Source: Thiobacillus sp. SCUT-2
GTDB taxonomy: Bacteria; Pseudomonadota; Gammaproteobacteria; Burkholderiales; Thiobacillaceae
NCBI RefSeq assembly: GCF_035621355.1
Contig: NZ_CP141769.1
Location: 124,001-188,000 of the forward strand
DNA length: 64,000 nucleotides
Direction: 5' to 3'
How positions within the stretch are numbered: position 1 is the stretch's first letter; the number at the start of each line of letters is the position of its first letter. The translations under genes and the position numbers were made by a program. Under the pieces are notes generated by a model. That model saw only the letters and a list, made by a program, of their open reading frames with translations. It was not told where the DNA came from and searched no databases. Positions 51,817 to 60,226 of the stretch are shown in pieces.

Positions 51817-52206
51817 ATGAAATACCCGTCGATGTTGATTGGATCCCTGGCCCTGGCGCTCGGCGTGTCGGTCCCGGCCTTCGCGCAAGCGCAGGTGCAG
51901 ACCCGCGACCAGGTCCAGGCGCAGGAGCGCGACCGGATCTACGGCTACGAATTGATGACGCCGCAGGAGCGCACGGATTACCGCAACCGGATGCGCTCGT
52001 TGAAGACGGCGCAGGAACGCGAGGCCTTCCGTCTCGAGCATCACAAGCAGATGCAGGAGCGCGCGCGTGCGCAGGGCAAGACGCTGCCCGACATGCCGCC
52101 GGCAGGGATGGGACCTGGCTCGCGCATGGGTCCCGGCGGCGGCATGGGCCCGGGCGGCGGCATGGGTCCCGGCGGCGGCATGGGTCCCGGCGGCTATCGC
52201 CGCTGA
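51817..52206 (+). CDS. Small secreted protein with Gly-Met-Gly-Pro repeats
   Basis: 129-residue secreted protein with a signal peptide ending PAFAQA, a charged helical middle (DRIYGYELMTPQERTDYRNR) typical of small periplasmic stress or metal-related proteins, and a C-terminal tail of four GPGGGM-type repeats. ATG 51817 has GAGGAG at good spacing; ATG 51814 is too close. The 145-nt gap upstream suggests its own promoter. Function unknown; Met-rich tail and location suggest copper contact. Confidence 0.68.
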   Translation: MKYPSMLIGSLALALGVSVPAFAQAQVQTRDQVQAQERDRIYGYELMTPQERTDYRNRMRSLKTAQEREAFRLEHHKQMQERARAQGKTLPDMPPAGMGPGSRMGPGGGMGPGGGMGPGGGMGPGGYRR

Positions 52207-52262
52207 TCTGCTGATCCGCTGGTCCGCCGGCCCTGATCCGGCCCGACGCATTCCGGGCCCGC

Positions 52263-53633
52263 TCAGGCCGGGTGCGCGACGGGCGGGAAGTGAAGCGTGG
52301 CGGCAAAGCCATGGCCGCCGTCGGCGCGCGGCAGGCCCTCGCCCAGTTCCAGCCGGGCATGGGAGAGCGCCGCGACGCGGGCGACGATCGACAGCCCCAG
52401 TCCGCAGCCTTCGCTATCCGTCTCGCCGCGCACGAAGCGGGCACTCAGCTCCGAATGCAGGCCGGGTGCGACCCCCGGGCCACTGTCGGCGACGCTGATC
52501 ACGCAGCCATGCGCGGCGCGGGCGAGGCGAACGTCGATCCGTGCGCCCGGGCCGGCGTAGCGCACCGCGTTGTCCACCAGGTTGCGCAATGCGATCTGCA
52601 GCCACGCGGGCGTCACCGCAATCCGGCAGCCCTCTGCCGCTTCGACGTTCAGGATCTGCCCCTGGCGCTGCGCCTGCGGTGCCAGTTCCTCGCATACCTT
52701 CGCAACGAGGCCTGCCGGGTCGAGTGGCTGCGGCGTGGCTTCCTGGCGCGCCGGTTCGACGCGCGCCAGCGTCAGCAACTGCTCGACCAGGTGGCTCATC
52801 CGGTCGACGCCCTCGATGACCTGCGCCAGCGCGTGCCGCTGGCCGTCGGCGGTCTGCGCGCGCAGCGCGACCTGCGCCTGCACCTTCAGGGCGGCCAGCG
52901 GCGTGCGCAACTCGTGCGCCGCATCCGCAGTGAAGCGGCGCTCGTTTTCGAAGGCCTCGGTGACGCGCCGGATCAGCGCATTGAGTGCGGTCCGCAGCGG
53001 CGCGATCTCGTTCGGCAGCGCCGGTGACTCGTCGAGAACGGTCAGCGCCTGCGGGTCGAGCATGCCCACCTGGCGCGCCACCGCGTCTACCGGGCGCAGG
53101 TTGCGGCCGACGCCCCACCAGACGGCCAGGGCCATCAGCGGCAGCGCCAGCGCGGCGGGAAGCAGCAGCGACAGGCCGATCTCGCGTGCCAGCCCCTCGC
53201 GGGCGGCGTGCGCCTGGCCGACGACCACCCGGTATTCGTCGTCGGCATCCTGCACGACATAGAAGCGCCAGCGCACGCCCTGATACGGACGCTCGCTGAA
53301 TCCTCCCGGCAGGTCCGCGTCGAAGCCGCGCCGGCCCCTCGAAGACACCAGGCGCTGCATCCGGCCGTCCTTGTCGTGCCACACCTCGAACGCGATCGGA
53401 ACGCCATGGTGGCGGCTGTGATCGCGCAGTTCTTCGACGAACTCGTCCACTTCGCCCGCTGCGACGATCGCCAGCAGCGTGTCGGCGACCTGCGTCATCT
53501 GGGCGTCGAGCAGAATGTCGGCCTCGTGGTGGGCGCGCTGATAGACGATCAGCGCCGACAACAGCCAGATCGCCGCGACCGAACCGGTCAGCAACCAGAC
53601 CAGCCGCCGGCGCAGGGAATAGGGTCGGCTCAT
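52263..53633 (-). CDS. Two-component sensor kinase, QseC/PmrB type
   Basis: 456-residue inner-membrane histidine kinase. It has two membrane helices (about residues 13-31 and 160-183) bracketing a periplasmic sensor, a HAMP-like linker, the H-box TADAAHELRTPLAAL with phospho-accepting His, and an ATPase domain with NLVDNAVRY, VADSGPGV and GCGLGLSIV. Start overlaps the response-regulator stop by 4 nt. The signal is unknown. Confidence 0.9.
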   Translation of the reverse strand: MSRPYSLRRRLVWLLTGSVAAIWLLSALIVYQRAHHEADILLDAQMTQVADTLLAIVAAGEVDEFVEELRDHSRHHGVPIAFEVWHDKDGRMQRLVSSRGRRGFDADLPGGFSERPYQGVRWRFYVVQDADDEYRVVVGQAHAAREGLAREIGLSLLLPAALALPLMALAVWWGVGRNLRPVDAVARQVGMLDPQALTVLDESPALPNEIAPLRTALNALIRRVTEAFENERRFTADAAHELRTPLAALKVQAQVALRAQTADGQRHALAQVIEGVDRMSHLVEQLLTLARVEPARQEATPQPLDPAGLVAKVCEELAPQAQRQGQILNVEAAEGCRIAVTPAWLQIALRNLVDNAVRYAGPGARIDVRLARAAHGCVISVADSGPGVAPGLHSELSARFVRGETDSEGCGLGLSIVARVAALSHARLELGEGLPRADGGHGFAATLHFPPVAHPA

Positions 53634-54301
53634 GGCGCGGGCGCACCCGACGACGCCATGTAGCCGACGCCGCGCACCGTGCGGATCAGGTCGTTGCCGA
53701 GCTTGCGCCGCAGGTGATGGATGTGCACCTCGAGCGCGTTGCTGTCCACGGCATCGTTCCAGGTGTAGATCTGCTCCTCCAGCATGCGGCGGCTGAGCAC
53801 GCGATCGGTGTTCTGCAGCAGCAGATGCAACAGGTCGAATTCGCGCGGCGTGAGCTCGACTGCCTGTCCGGCGCGCGTCACGGTGCGGGCGGCGGGATTG
53901 AGCTCGACTTCGCCGACGGCAAGCAGCGGCTCCGGCCGGCCGTGGGCGCGCCTGACGAGCGCGCGCAGGCGCGCCGCGACCTCGTCGAGGTCGAACGGCT
54001 TGAGGACGTAATCGTCGGCGCCGAGGTCGAGGCCCCGCACCTTGTCTTCGAGCCGGTCGCGCGCGGTGAGGATCAGGACCGGCGTCGCATCGTGGCGCGC
54101 GCGCAGCCATTGCAGCACCGACAAGCCATCGCGCTTGGGCAGGCCGAGGTCGAGCACGACCGCGGCGAAGGCCTCGGTGGACAGCGCGGCCACGGCAGCC
54201 TCGCCGTCGCGCAGCCAGTCGACCGCGTACCCCGCCTGCGTCAGTCCCGCCTGCAGGCCGTCGCCGAGCAGGCGGTCGTCTTCCACCAGCAATATGCGCA
54301 T
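53630..54301 (-). CDS. OmpR-family response regulator, QseB/PmrA type
   Basis: 223-residue DNA-binding regulator. Receiver domain with acidic pair EDD near the start, phospho-acceptor Asp51 in VVLDLGLPKRDG and Lys in DDYVLKPF. The C-terminal winged helix has LTPREFDLLHLLLQN and HLRRKLG. Lies 23 nt after the diheme cytochrome gene, so it is part of the cytochrome operon. Two matching DNA boxes upstream of that operon and of the divergent efflux operon are its likely targets. Confidence 0.92.
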   Translation of the reverse strand: MRILLVEDDRLLGDGLQAGLTQAGYAVDWLRDGEAAVAALSTEAFAAVVLDLGLPKRDGLSVLQWLRARHDATPVLILTARDRLEDKVRGLDLGADDYVLKPFDLDEVAARLRALVRRAHGRPEPLLAVGEVELNPAARTVTRAGQAVELTPREFDLLHLLLQNTDRVLSRRMLEEQIYTWNDAVDSNALEVHIHHLRRKLGNDLIRTVRGVGYMASSGAPAP

Positions 54302-54324
54302 CGCTCCGGTTTATCCTCCGGCCA

Positions 54325-54855
54325 TCATTTGGGGATCCTGACCGCGTCCTCGTCGAATAGACCCTGTTCCGCCTGCCGGTGGCACGCCGCGCAGTTTGCC
54401 GCGGAACCGATCGATTTGCGCGACCACACGGCGTGTGGCACCTCGTCGTGCTTGCGGACGAACCAGCGTGTTTCGGTGATTCGCAGCGGGGCATCGTTCG
54501 CGCCCAGGCTCCGCATCACCCGGCTGCCCATGCGGCTGGTCCCGGAATCCGCGGCGTTCGTCTCCAGGAAGCGCAGGATATCAGCCTGGGTGGCCGGATC
54601 AAGACTCGCGTTCTCGCCGAAGTGGTGGTCGAGGCCGCCCATCAGGCGGCGCCACGACGCCTTCGGCAGGAAGGCGGGCGCGTAGGCCACGTGGCAGCTT
54701 GCGCATTCCTGTTGCCAGGCCTTGCTGACGGTCTGCGGCAGGACACGACCGCCGCCGTCGCCGCGTGCCTCGTTGGACGGCAGCGAAAAGGCGAGCAGGC
54801 TCGCAAGGCCGACCGCACCGACGACGCCGATGCCGCGCAGGAAATAATTGTTCAT
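54325..54855 (-). CDS. Diheme cytochrome c (DHC type)
   Basis: 176-residue exported cytochrome with an N-terminal hydrophobic segment (GIGVVGAVGLASLLAFSL) and two haem sites, CASCHVAYAP at about residue 51 and CAACHRQAEQG near the C-terminus. The ECASCHVAYAPAFLP start and the ETRWFVRKHDEV segment match the diheme cytochrome c that accompanies SHP. It is the probable electron partner of the SHP-like cytochrome encoded just upstream. Confidence 0.85.
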   Translation of the reverse strand: MNNYFLRGIGVVGAVGLASLLAFSLPSNEARGDGGGRVLPQTVSKAWQQECASCHVAYAPAFLPKASWRRLMGGLDHHFGENASLDPATQADILRFLETNAADSGTSRMGSRVMRSLGANDAPLRITETRWFVRKHDEVPHAVWSRKSIGSAANCAACHRQAEQGLFDEDAVRIPK

Positions 54856-54865
54856 GATGTGCTCC

Positions 54866-55279
54866 TCAGCGGGCCTGGCTCAGCCAGGCAATGAAATCGC
54901 CCTTTTCCTGCGCGCTGCATTCGCGCTGCAGGACATCCTGGCAGTTGCGGCGAAACCACTTCTCGACCTTCGCCGCGTCGGTGAAGCGCTGCGGGTTGGC
55001 CGCCGGCGCCAGGGGCTCGATGCGCTTGCCGACGCGAGTGCGCCCCGGCTGCGCGGGATTGCTCGTGTGGCAGCCGGCGCAACTCACCGCCTGGCCGTTG
55101 CGGCCGGGGTGCTCGGTGCGGTAGAGCGCCGCGCCGCGCTGCGCCGACAGCGACGTGACCGGCACGCCTGCCTCGTGCGCATAGCCTGCCATCAGGCTGG
55201 CGGGACTGTCGGCGGCCGCTGCCGCGCCGGCGGCGAGGGCAAGCCAGGCAAGCCCGATGAAGGCGACGCGCTTAGTCAT
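54866..55279 (-). CDS. SHP-like monohaem cytochrome (DUF1924)
   Basis: 137-residue secreted cytochrome with a signal peptide ending GAAAA, one haem site CAGCHTSNP and a C-terminal Cys pair in NCQDVLQRECSAQEKGDF. SHP (sphaeroides haem protein) has an Asn haem ligand released on reduction and binds O2 or NO; the Asn after the haem motif and the Cys pair are consistent with this. Overlaps the cytochrome b gene by 8 nt. Ligand binding is inferred from the family. Confidence 0.83.
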   Translation of the reverse strand: MTKRVAFIGLAWLALAAGAAAAADSPASLMAGYAHEAGVPVTSLSAQRGAALYRTEHPGRNGQAVSCAGCHTSNPAQPGRTRVGKRIEPLAPAANPQRFTDAAKVEKWFRRNCQDVLQRECSAQEKGDFIAWLSQAR

Positions 55280-55895
55280 GATGCACCCCGCTCTCCACCA
55301 TGTGGTACTGCTTGCCGGTGATCATGCTCTGCGCGACGCGTTCGCCGCGCCACTGATGGAACGCCAGCGCCGCCAGGTGCAGCCCGATGAAGCCGAGCAT
55401 CAGCACGAAACCGGCTTCGTGCGGTTCGCCGAGCACGTCTTCCAGCCAGTCGGCGTTGCCGAACCAGGCAGCGAGCGGGCCCGCGTTGTATTCGGCGGCG
55501 GCGAGCCCGAGGCCGGTCACGACCATGAACGCCATGACGCCGTAGGCGAACAGATAGGCGAGACTGGCGAGGGGATCGTGCCCTGCGCGGTGCTTCGCGG
55601 GCAGGCGCAGATGCGTGAGGCTGTCCTTCCAGACGGCGGGATGCCACAGGTCGCGCCAGCGCGCGCTGGCGGGGCCGACCAGGCCCCACAGCAGGCGCGT
55701 GACCAGCCCGGCGGTCAGGACATAGCCGGAGAGGATGTGGACGTTCCAAATCGCCTTTTCATAGGGGCCGTGCTCGAAGGCTTCGGCGAGCTGGCTGGTC
55801 GCGACGAGAACCACGATCGACAGCGCGAGCGTCCAGTGCAACGTGCGCAAGAGCGGATCGAACACACGATGAGGATGGGTCAGGGAATGTGACAT
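55272..55895 (-). CDS. Cytochrome b561-family membrane cytochrome
   Basis: 207-residue four-helix membrane protein with haem-ligand histidines in RTLHWTLAL and NVHILSGYVL, and further His in PHEAGFVLMLGFIGLHLAAL. It probably transfers electrons from the quinone pool to the diheme and SHP-like cytochromes. First gene of the leftward unit cyt b-SHP-DHC-regulator-kinase. A PmrA/QseB-like box lies 47 bp upstream of its start. Confidence 0.9.
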   Translation of the reverse strand: MSHSLTHPHRVFDPLLRTLHWTLALSIVVLVATSQLAEAFEHGPYEKAIWNVHILSGYVLTAGLVTRLLWGLVGPASARWRDLWHPAVWKDSLTHLRLPAKHRAGHDPLASLAYLFAYGVMAFMVVTGLGLAAAEYNAGPLAAWFGNADWLEDVLGEPHEAGFVLMLGFIGLHLAALAFHQWRGERVAQSMITGKQYHMVESGVHHD

Positions 55896-55941
55896 GAGCG
55901 TCTCCTTGTGCGGATGTTGGAGCGGACTCTACGTGTGCTAG

Positions 55942-55958
55942 CTTAGGAATACCTTAAG
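55942..55958. promoter_or_regulatory. PmrA/QseB-type box upstream of the cytochrome operon
   Basis: CTTAGG-N5-CTTAAG, one mismatch from the (C/T)TTAAN-N5-(C/T)TTAAN direct-repeat pattern bound by PmrA and QseB. It is placed 47 bp before the cytochrome b start codon. Confidence 0.6.
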
Positions 55959-56034
55959 GCGGCGCGTGCCGCGAAGGCGCCGCCGCGATGGCTATCGCCG
56001 TCTGATCCGCCGGACGGATCGGCTCAGGCTTCCC

Positions 56035-56059
56035 GATCCTTAATCCAGGCTTAAGGATC
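56035..56059. promoter_or_regulatory. PmrA/QseB-type box upstream of the efflux operon
   Basis: CTTAAT (56039-56044), CCAGG, CTTAAG (56050-56055), a perfect direct-repeat box. It also forms the inverted repeat GATCCTTAA (56035-56043) / TTAAGGATC (56051-56059). It lies about 55 bp before the adaptor start codon. Confidence 0.65.
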
Positions 56060-56110
56060 GGAAGCCAGAATGCGCGCCGACGTAATCGATTCCTTTCATG
56101 GAGATCAGGT

Positions 56111-57151
56111 GTGATCACTCGGATTTTCGCCTTGGCGCTGCTCGGCGCCGCGCCCGCATTCGCGGCTGAGGTGCTGCCGCTGACGGCGGCGCAGAAGCAG
56201 AATCTCGGCGTCGTGACCGCCCCGGCCACGACGCAGGCGGCCAGCCCGGCGCTGACCTTTCCGGCCCGGGTGACGCTGCCGCCTGCCAGCGTGCGGGTGA
56301 TCGCTGCCGCCGGGGCCGGCCTCGTCACCCAGCTCCACGTCCAGGCAGGCGACAGCGTGAAGCGGGGGGCGCCGCTGGTGACCCTGTCGATGCCCGGCCT
56401 GGCCGACGCCCAGAACGCCGTGACGCAGGCACGGCTGCGCGCCCAGCTTGCAGCGGGCAATGCAGACCGTGACGAAAAGCTGTTCGGCGAAGGCCTGATC
56501 GCCGAGTCGCGCCTGCGCGCCGCGCGGACGGAGTCGCAATCGGCGCGCGCGAGCCTCGTCGCCGCGCGGGCGGCGTTGGCGCTGCTGGGCAGCGGCCGGG
56601 TCGCCGGCAGCGCGATCACGCTGACCGCGCCGATCGCCGGCGTGGTGACCGAGAGCGTGGCCGAACCGGGGCAGCGCGTCGATGCGGGGACGGCGCTGGT
56701 CAAGGTCGCGGACCTGTCGAAGCTGGCGCTGGAGATTCCGATGTCGACCGCGCAGGCGCGCCAGGTCGCGGTCGGGCAATCCGTGACGGTGGCGGACAGC
56801 ACGGCGAGCGGGCGCGTCACCGCGGTGCTGCCGCAGCTGGATGCCTCGCAGAGCGTGCTGGTGCGCGCGAGCCTGACTGATCCCCGGAGCCTGCTGCGCC
56901 CGGGGCAGTCGGTTCAGGCGGCGCTTGCGGGAGCCGCCGTCGCCCGGACGCAGCGGGTGCCGGCCAGCGCGCTGGTGTGGAAGATCAACGTGCCCTACGT
57001 GTTCGTCGAGACGGCGCAGGGCTTCGTGCCCACGCCCGTGCAGCTGGTGCGGCAGAACGCCAGCGAGGCCGAAATCGGCGGCCTCGCCGCGGGCAGCCGC
57101 GTCGCGGTCAAGGGTGTGTCGGCCCTCAAGGCGCAGTGGCTGGCGGAGTAA
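56111..57151 (+). CDS. RND efflux membrane-fusion adaptor
   Basis: 346-residue periplasmic adaptor with a signal peptide (ending PAFA), a lipoyl-like half VIAAAGAGLVTQLHVQAGDSV, a short helical hairpin, the second lipoyl half ITLTAPIAGVVTESV and a C-terminal beta-barrel. Resembles CzcB/CusB-type adaptors. GTG 56111 opens 4 nt after AGGT; no earlier ATG fits the signal peptide. It starts the rightward efflux operon. Confidence 0.87.
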   Translation: MITRIFALALLGAAPAFAAEVLPLTAAQKQNLGVVTAPATTQAASPALTFPARVTLPPASVRVIAAAGAGLVTQLHVQAGDSVKRGAPLVTLSMPGLADAQNAVTQARLRAQLAAGNADRDEKLFGEGLIAESRLRAARTESQSARASLVAARAALALLGSGRVAGSAITLTAPIAGVVTESVAEPGQRVDAGTALVKVADLSKLALEIPMSTAQARQVAVGQSVTVADSTASGRVTAVLPQLDASQSVLVRASLTDPRSLLRPGQSVQAALAGAAVARTQRVPASALVWKINVPYVFVETAQGFVPTPVQLVRQNASEAEIGGLAAGSRVAVKGVSALKAQWLAE

Positions 57152-57154
57152 GCC

Positions 57155-60100
57155 ATGCTGAACATCGTCACTGAATTTGCGCTGGCGCGCCGCTGGCTGG
57201 TGCTGGTGCTGGCGCTGGTGCTGGCAGGGCTGGGCGTGCGGGCGTTCCAGCTGATCCCGATCGACGCCTTTCCCGACGTGTCGACGACGCAGGTCAAGCT
57301 GATCCTGAAGGCGCCGGGCATGACGCCGGAAGAGGTCGAGGCGCGCATCACCCAGCCGGTCGAGGCCGAGCTGCTCGGCATTCCGCACCAGACGATCCTG
57401 CGCAGCCAGTCGAAGAACGCGCTGGCCGACATCACCGTGGACTTCGAGGAGGGCACCGACATCTACTGGGCGCGCCAGCAGGTGGCGGAGCGCTTCGCCA
57501 ACGTCAAGGGCGACTTGCCGGCCAACGTGTCGGGCGGCCTGGCGCCGATCTCGACGCCGCTGTCCGAGCTGTTCATGTTCACCATCGAGGGGCCGCTCTC
57601 GCTGGCCGAGAAGCGCACCCTGCTCGACTGGACGGTGCGTCCGCAGCTGCGCGCGCTGCCGGGCGTCGCCGACGTCAACTCGCTCGGCGGCCGCGTCGCC
57701 ACCTTCGCGGTCAGCCCCGATCCGGCCGCGCTGGCCGCGCGCGGCATCACGTTCGACGAGCTGCGCACCGCACTCGAGAAGAACACGCGCAACGACGGCG
57801 CCGGCCGCGTCAACGAAGGCGAGGAGGCCTGGGTCGTGCGCGTCAACGGCGGCGTGGCCTCGCTCGACGAGCTGCGCCGGATCGGGATCAAGAACGTCGG
57901 CGGCGTCGTCGTCACCGTCGGCGACGTCGCGCAGGTGACGATGGATGCGCTGACGCGTTACGGTGCCGTGACGCAGAACGGCCAGGGCGAGGCGGTCGAG
58001 GGCCTGGTGATCGGCTTGAAGGGCGTGAACGCGGGCGAGCTCATCAAGCACGTCAAGGCGAAGCTTGCGGACATCCAGGCCACGCTGCCCAAGGGGGTGA
58101 CGATCTCGCCGTTCTACGACCGCTCGCAGCTGGTCAACCGCGCCGTCGGCACGGTCAGCAAGGCCCTGCTGGAAGCGGCCGTGCTGGTGGTGGTGCTGCT
58201 GCTGCTGTTCCTCGGCAACCTGCGCGCCGCGATCGTGGTCGCGCTGATCCTGCCGCTGTCGGTGCTGGCGACCTTCGTGCTGATGCGCCAGTTCGGGCTG
58301 TCGGCCAACCTGATGAGCCTGGGCGGGCTGGCGATCGCGATCGGCCTGCTGGTCGACGCGGCGGTCGTGGTCGTCGAGAACGTCGTTGCGCATCTGGCGC
58401 ACGATCCCGACAACACCGAGGTGAAGCCCGTCCAGCGCGTGCTGTGGGCGGTGCAGGAAGTGGCCAAGCCGGTCGCATCCGGCATCGCGATCATCGCCAT
58501 CGTGTTCCTGCCGCTGCTGACGCTGCAGGGGCTGGAGGGCAAGCTGTTCGCGCCGGTTGCGCTGACCATCGTGTTCGCGCTGGGCGCGTCGCTGCTGCTC
58601 GCGATCACCGTGATTCCGGTGCTGGCGTCGCTCCTGCTGAAGCAGGCCGCGCACGAGGATCCGTGGCTGCTGCGCACGATCCAGGGCTGGTACACGCCGC
58701 TGCTCGATCGCGCGCTGGCCCGGCCCAAGCTCGTCTACGCGACGGCCGGCGTGCTGATGCTGGCGGCGGCCGGTGTGTACCCGCTGATCGGCAAGACCTT
58801 CATGCCGGTGATGGACGAGGGCGACATCCTGCTGCAGCTGGAAAAGCTGCCGTCGATCAACCTCGAGCAGTCGGTCAGGCAGGACACCCGGGTGCAGCAG
58901 GCGCTGCTGAAGAACATTCCGGAAATCCGTCGCATCGTCGGCCGCGTCGGCGCCGACGAGCTGGGGCTTGATCCCATGGGCCTCAACGACACCGACACCT
59001 TCCTGGTGCTGAAGCCGATGGCCGAGTGGCGCCGTCCGGACAAGGCGTGGCTGACCGGCGAGATCCGCAAGGTCGTCGAGGGCTTCCCGGGCATCGCCTA
59101 CAACTTCACCCAGCCGATCGACATGCGGGTGTCGGAAATGCTGACCGGCTCGCGCGGCGACGTCGCGATCAAGATCTTCGGCCCCGACCTCGCGACGCTG
59201 AACCGGCTGGCAGGCGAGATCTTCAACGTCGTCGAGAAGGTCCCCGGCGCAACCGACGTCTACACGCAGCAGAATGCCGGCGTGCAGTACCTGCAGGCGG
59301 AGATCGACCGCAACGCCGCGGCCCGCTTCGGACTCTCGGCCGACGACATCGCGATGCTCCTGCGCACGCAGCTCGAGGGCGAGGTCATCGGCGTGATCCA
59401 GCAGCAGGGGCGCCGCGTGCCGCTGCAGCTGCGCGGCCCGGCCAGCCTGCGGGAATCGCCCGACGCGCTGCAGGCGATCCGCCTGACGCTGGCCGACGGC
59501 CGCGAGATCAGCCTCGACCAGGTCGCGCATCTGAAGCGCACCAACGGGCCGGTCGCGGTGAAGCGCGAGAACGCCGCACGCTTCACGGTGGTGCAGTCCA
59601 ACGTGTCGGGGCGCGACCTGGTCAGCTTCGTCGAGGACGCGAAGGCCGCGGTCGCCGCGCAGGTCAAGCTGCCGCCCGGCTACCGGCTCGCCTGGGGCGG
59701 CCAGTTCGAGAACCAGCAGCGTGCGGCCGCGCGGCTGATGCTCGTGGTGCCGGTGGCGCTGCTGCTGATCGGCTTTCTGCTCTACGTCACCTTCGGCGAC
59801 GTGCGGCAGGCGGTGCTCGTGATGATGAACGTTCCGCTGGCGCTGGTCGGCGGCATCTTCGCGCTCGCCATCTCGGGCGAATACCTGTCGGTGCCGGCGT
59901 CGGTGGGCTTCATCGCGCTCCTGGGTATCGCCGTGCTGAACGGCGTCGTGCTCGTGAGCTACTTCAACCAGCTGCGCGAGCAGGGCCTGCACGGCGACGC
60001 CGTGGTGCGCGACGGCGCCCTGCGTCGCCTGCGGCCGGTCCTGATGACGGCCAGCATCGCCGCCTTCGGCCTGGTGCCGCTGCTGTTCGCGACCGGACCC

Positions 60101-60226
60101 GGCTCCGAGATCCAGCGCCCGCTCGCCATCGTCGTGATCGGCGGCCTGGTCAGCGCGACGATGCTGACCCTCGTGATGCTGCCGCTGCTGTACCGCCAGT
60201 TCATCTTGAAAGGAGAGCGTGCATGA
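57155..60226 (+). CDS. Heavy-metal RND efflux pump (CzcA/CusA family)
   Basis: 1023-residue inner-membrane proton-driven pump with 12 membrane helices and two large periplasmic loops. The N-terminal LIPIDAFPDVSTTQVKLI block is typical of HME-RND proteins, and TM4 carries AIGLLVDAAVVVVEN with the proton-relay Asp. The AIG...DAA...VEN pattern is closer to the HME3/HME4 groups than to the CzcA zinc group, so the metal is unresolved; copper/silver is possible given the neighbours. Three nt after the adaptor gene. Confidence 0.92.
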   Translation: MLNIVTEFALARRWLVLVLALVLAGLGVRAFQLIPIDAFPDVSTTQVKLILKAPGMTPEEVEARITQPVEAELLGIPHQTILRSQSKNALADITVDFEEGTDIYWARQQVAERFANVKGDLPANVSGGLAPISTPLSELFMFTIEGPLSLAEKRTLLDWTVRPQLRALPGVADVNSLGGRVATFAVSPDPAALAARGITFDELRTALEKNTRNDGAGRVNEGEEAWVVRVNGGVASLDELRRIGIKNVGGVVVTVGDVAQVTMDALTRYGAVTQNGQGEAVEGLVIGLKGVNAGELIKHVKAKLADIQATLPKGVTISPFYDRSQLVNRAVGTVSKALLEAAVLVVVLLLLFLGNLRAAIVVALILPLSVLATFVLMRQFGLSANLMSLGGLAIAIGLLVDAAVVVVENVVAHLAHDPDNTEVKPVQRVLWAVQEVAKPVASGIAIIAIVFLPLLTLQGLEGKLFAPVALTIVFALGASLLLAITVIPVLASLLLKQAAHEDPWLLRTIQGWYTPLLDRALARPKLVYATAGVLMLAAAGVYPLIGKTFMPVMDEGDILLQLEKLPSINLEQSVRQDTRVQQALLKNIPEIRRIVGRVGADELGLDPMGLNDTDTFLVLKPMAEWRRPDKAWLTGEIRKVVEGFPGIAYNFTQPIDMRVSEMLTGSRGDVAIKIFGPDLATLNRLAGEIFNVVEKVPGATDVYTQQNAGVQYLQAEIDRNAAARFGLSADDIAMLLRTQLEGEVIGVIQQQGRRVPLQLRGPASLRESPDALQAIRLTLADGREISLDQVAHLKRTNGPVAVKRENAARFTVVQSNVSGRDLVSFVEDAKAAVAAQVKLPPGYRLAWGGQFENQQRAAARLMLVVPVALLLIGFLLYVTFGDVRQAVLVMMNVPLALVGGIFALAISGEYLSVPASVGFIALLGIAVLNGVVLVSYFNQLREQGLHGDAVVRDGALRRLRPVLMTASIAAFGLVPLLFATGPGSEIQRPLAIVVIGGLVSATMLTLVMLPLLYRQFILKGERA

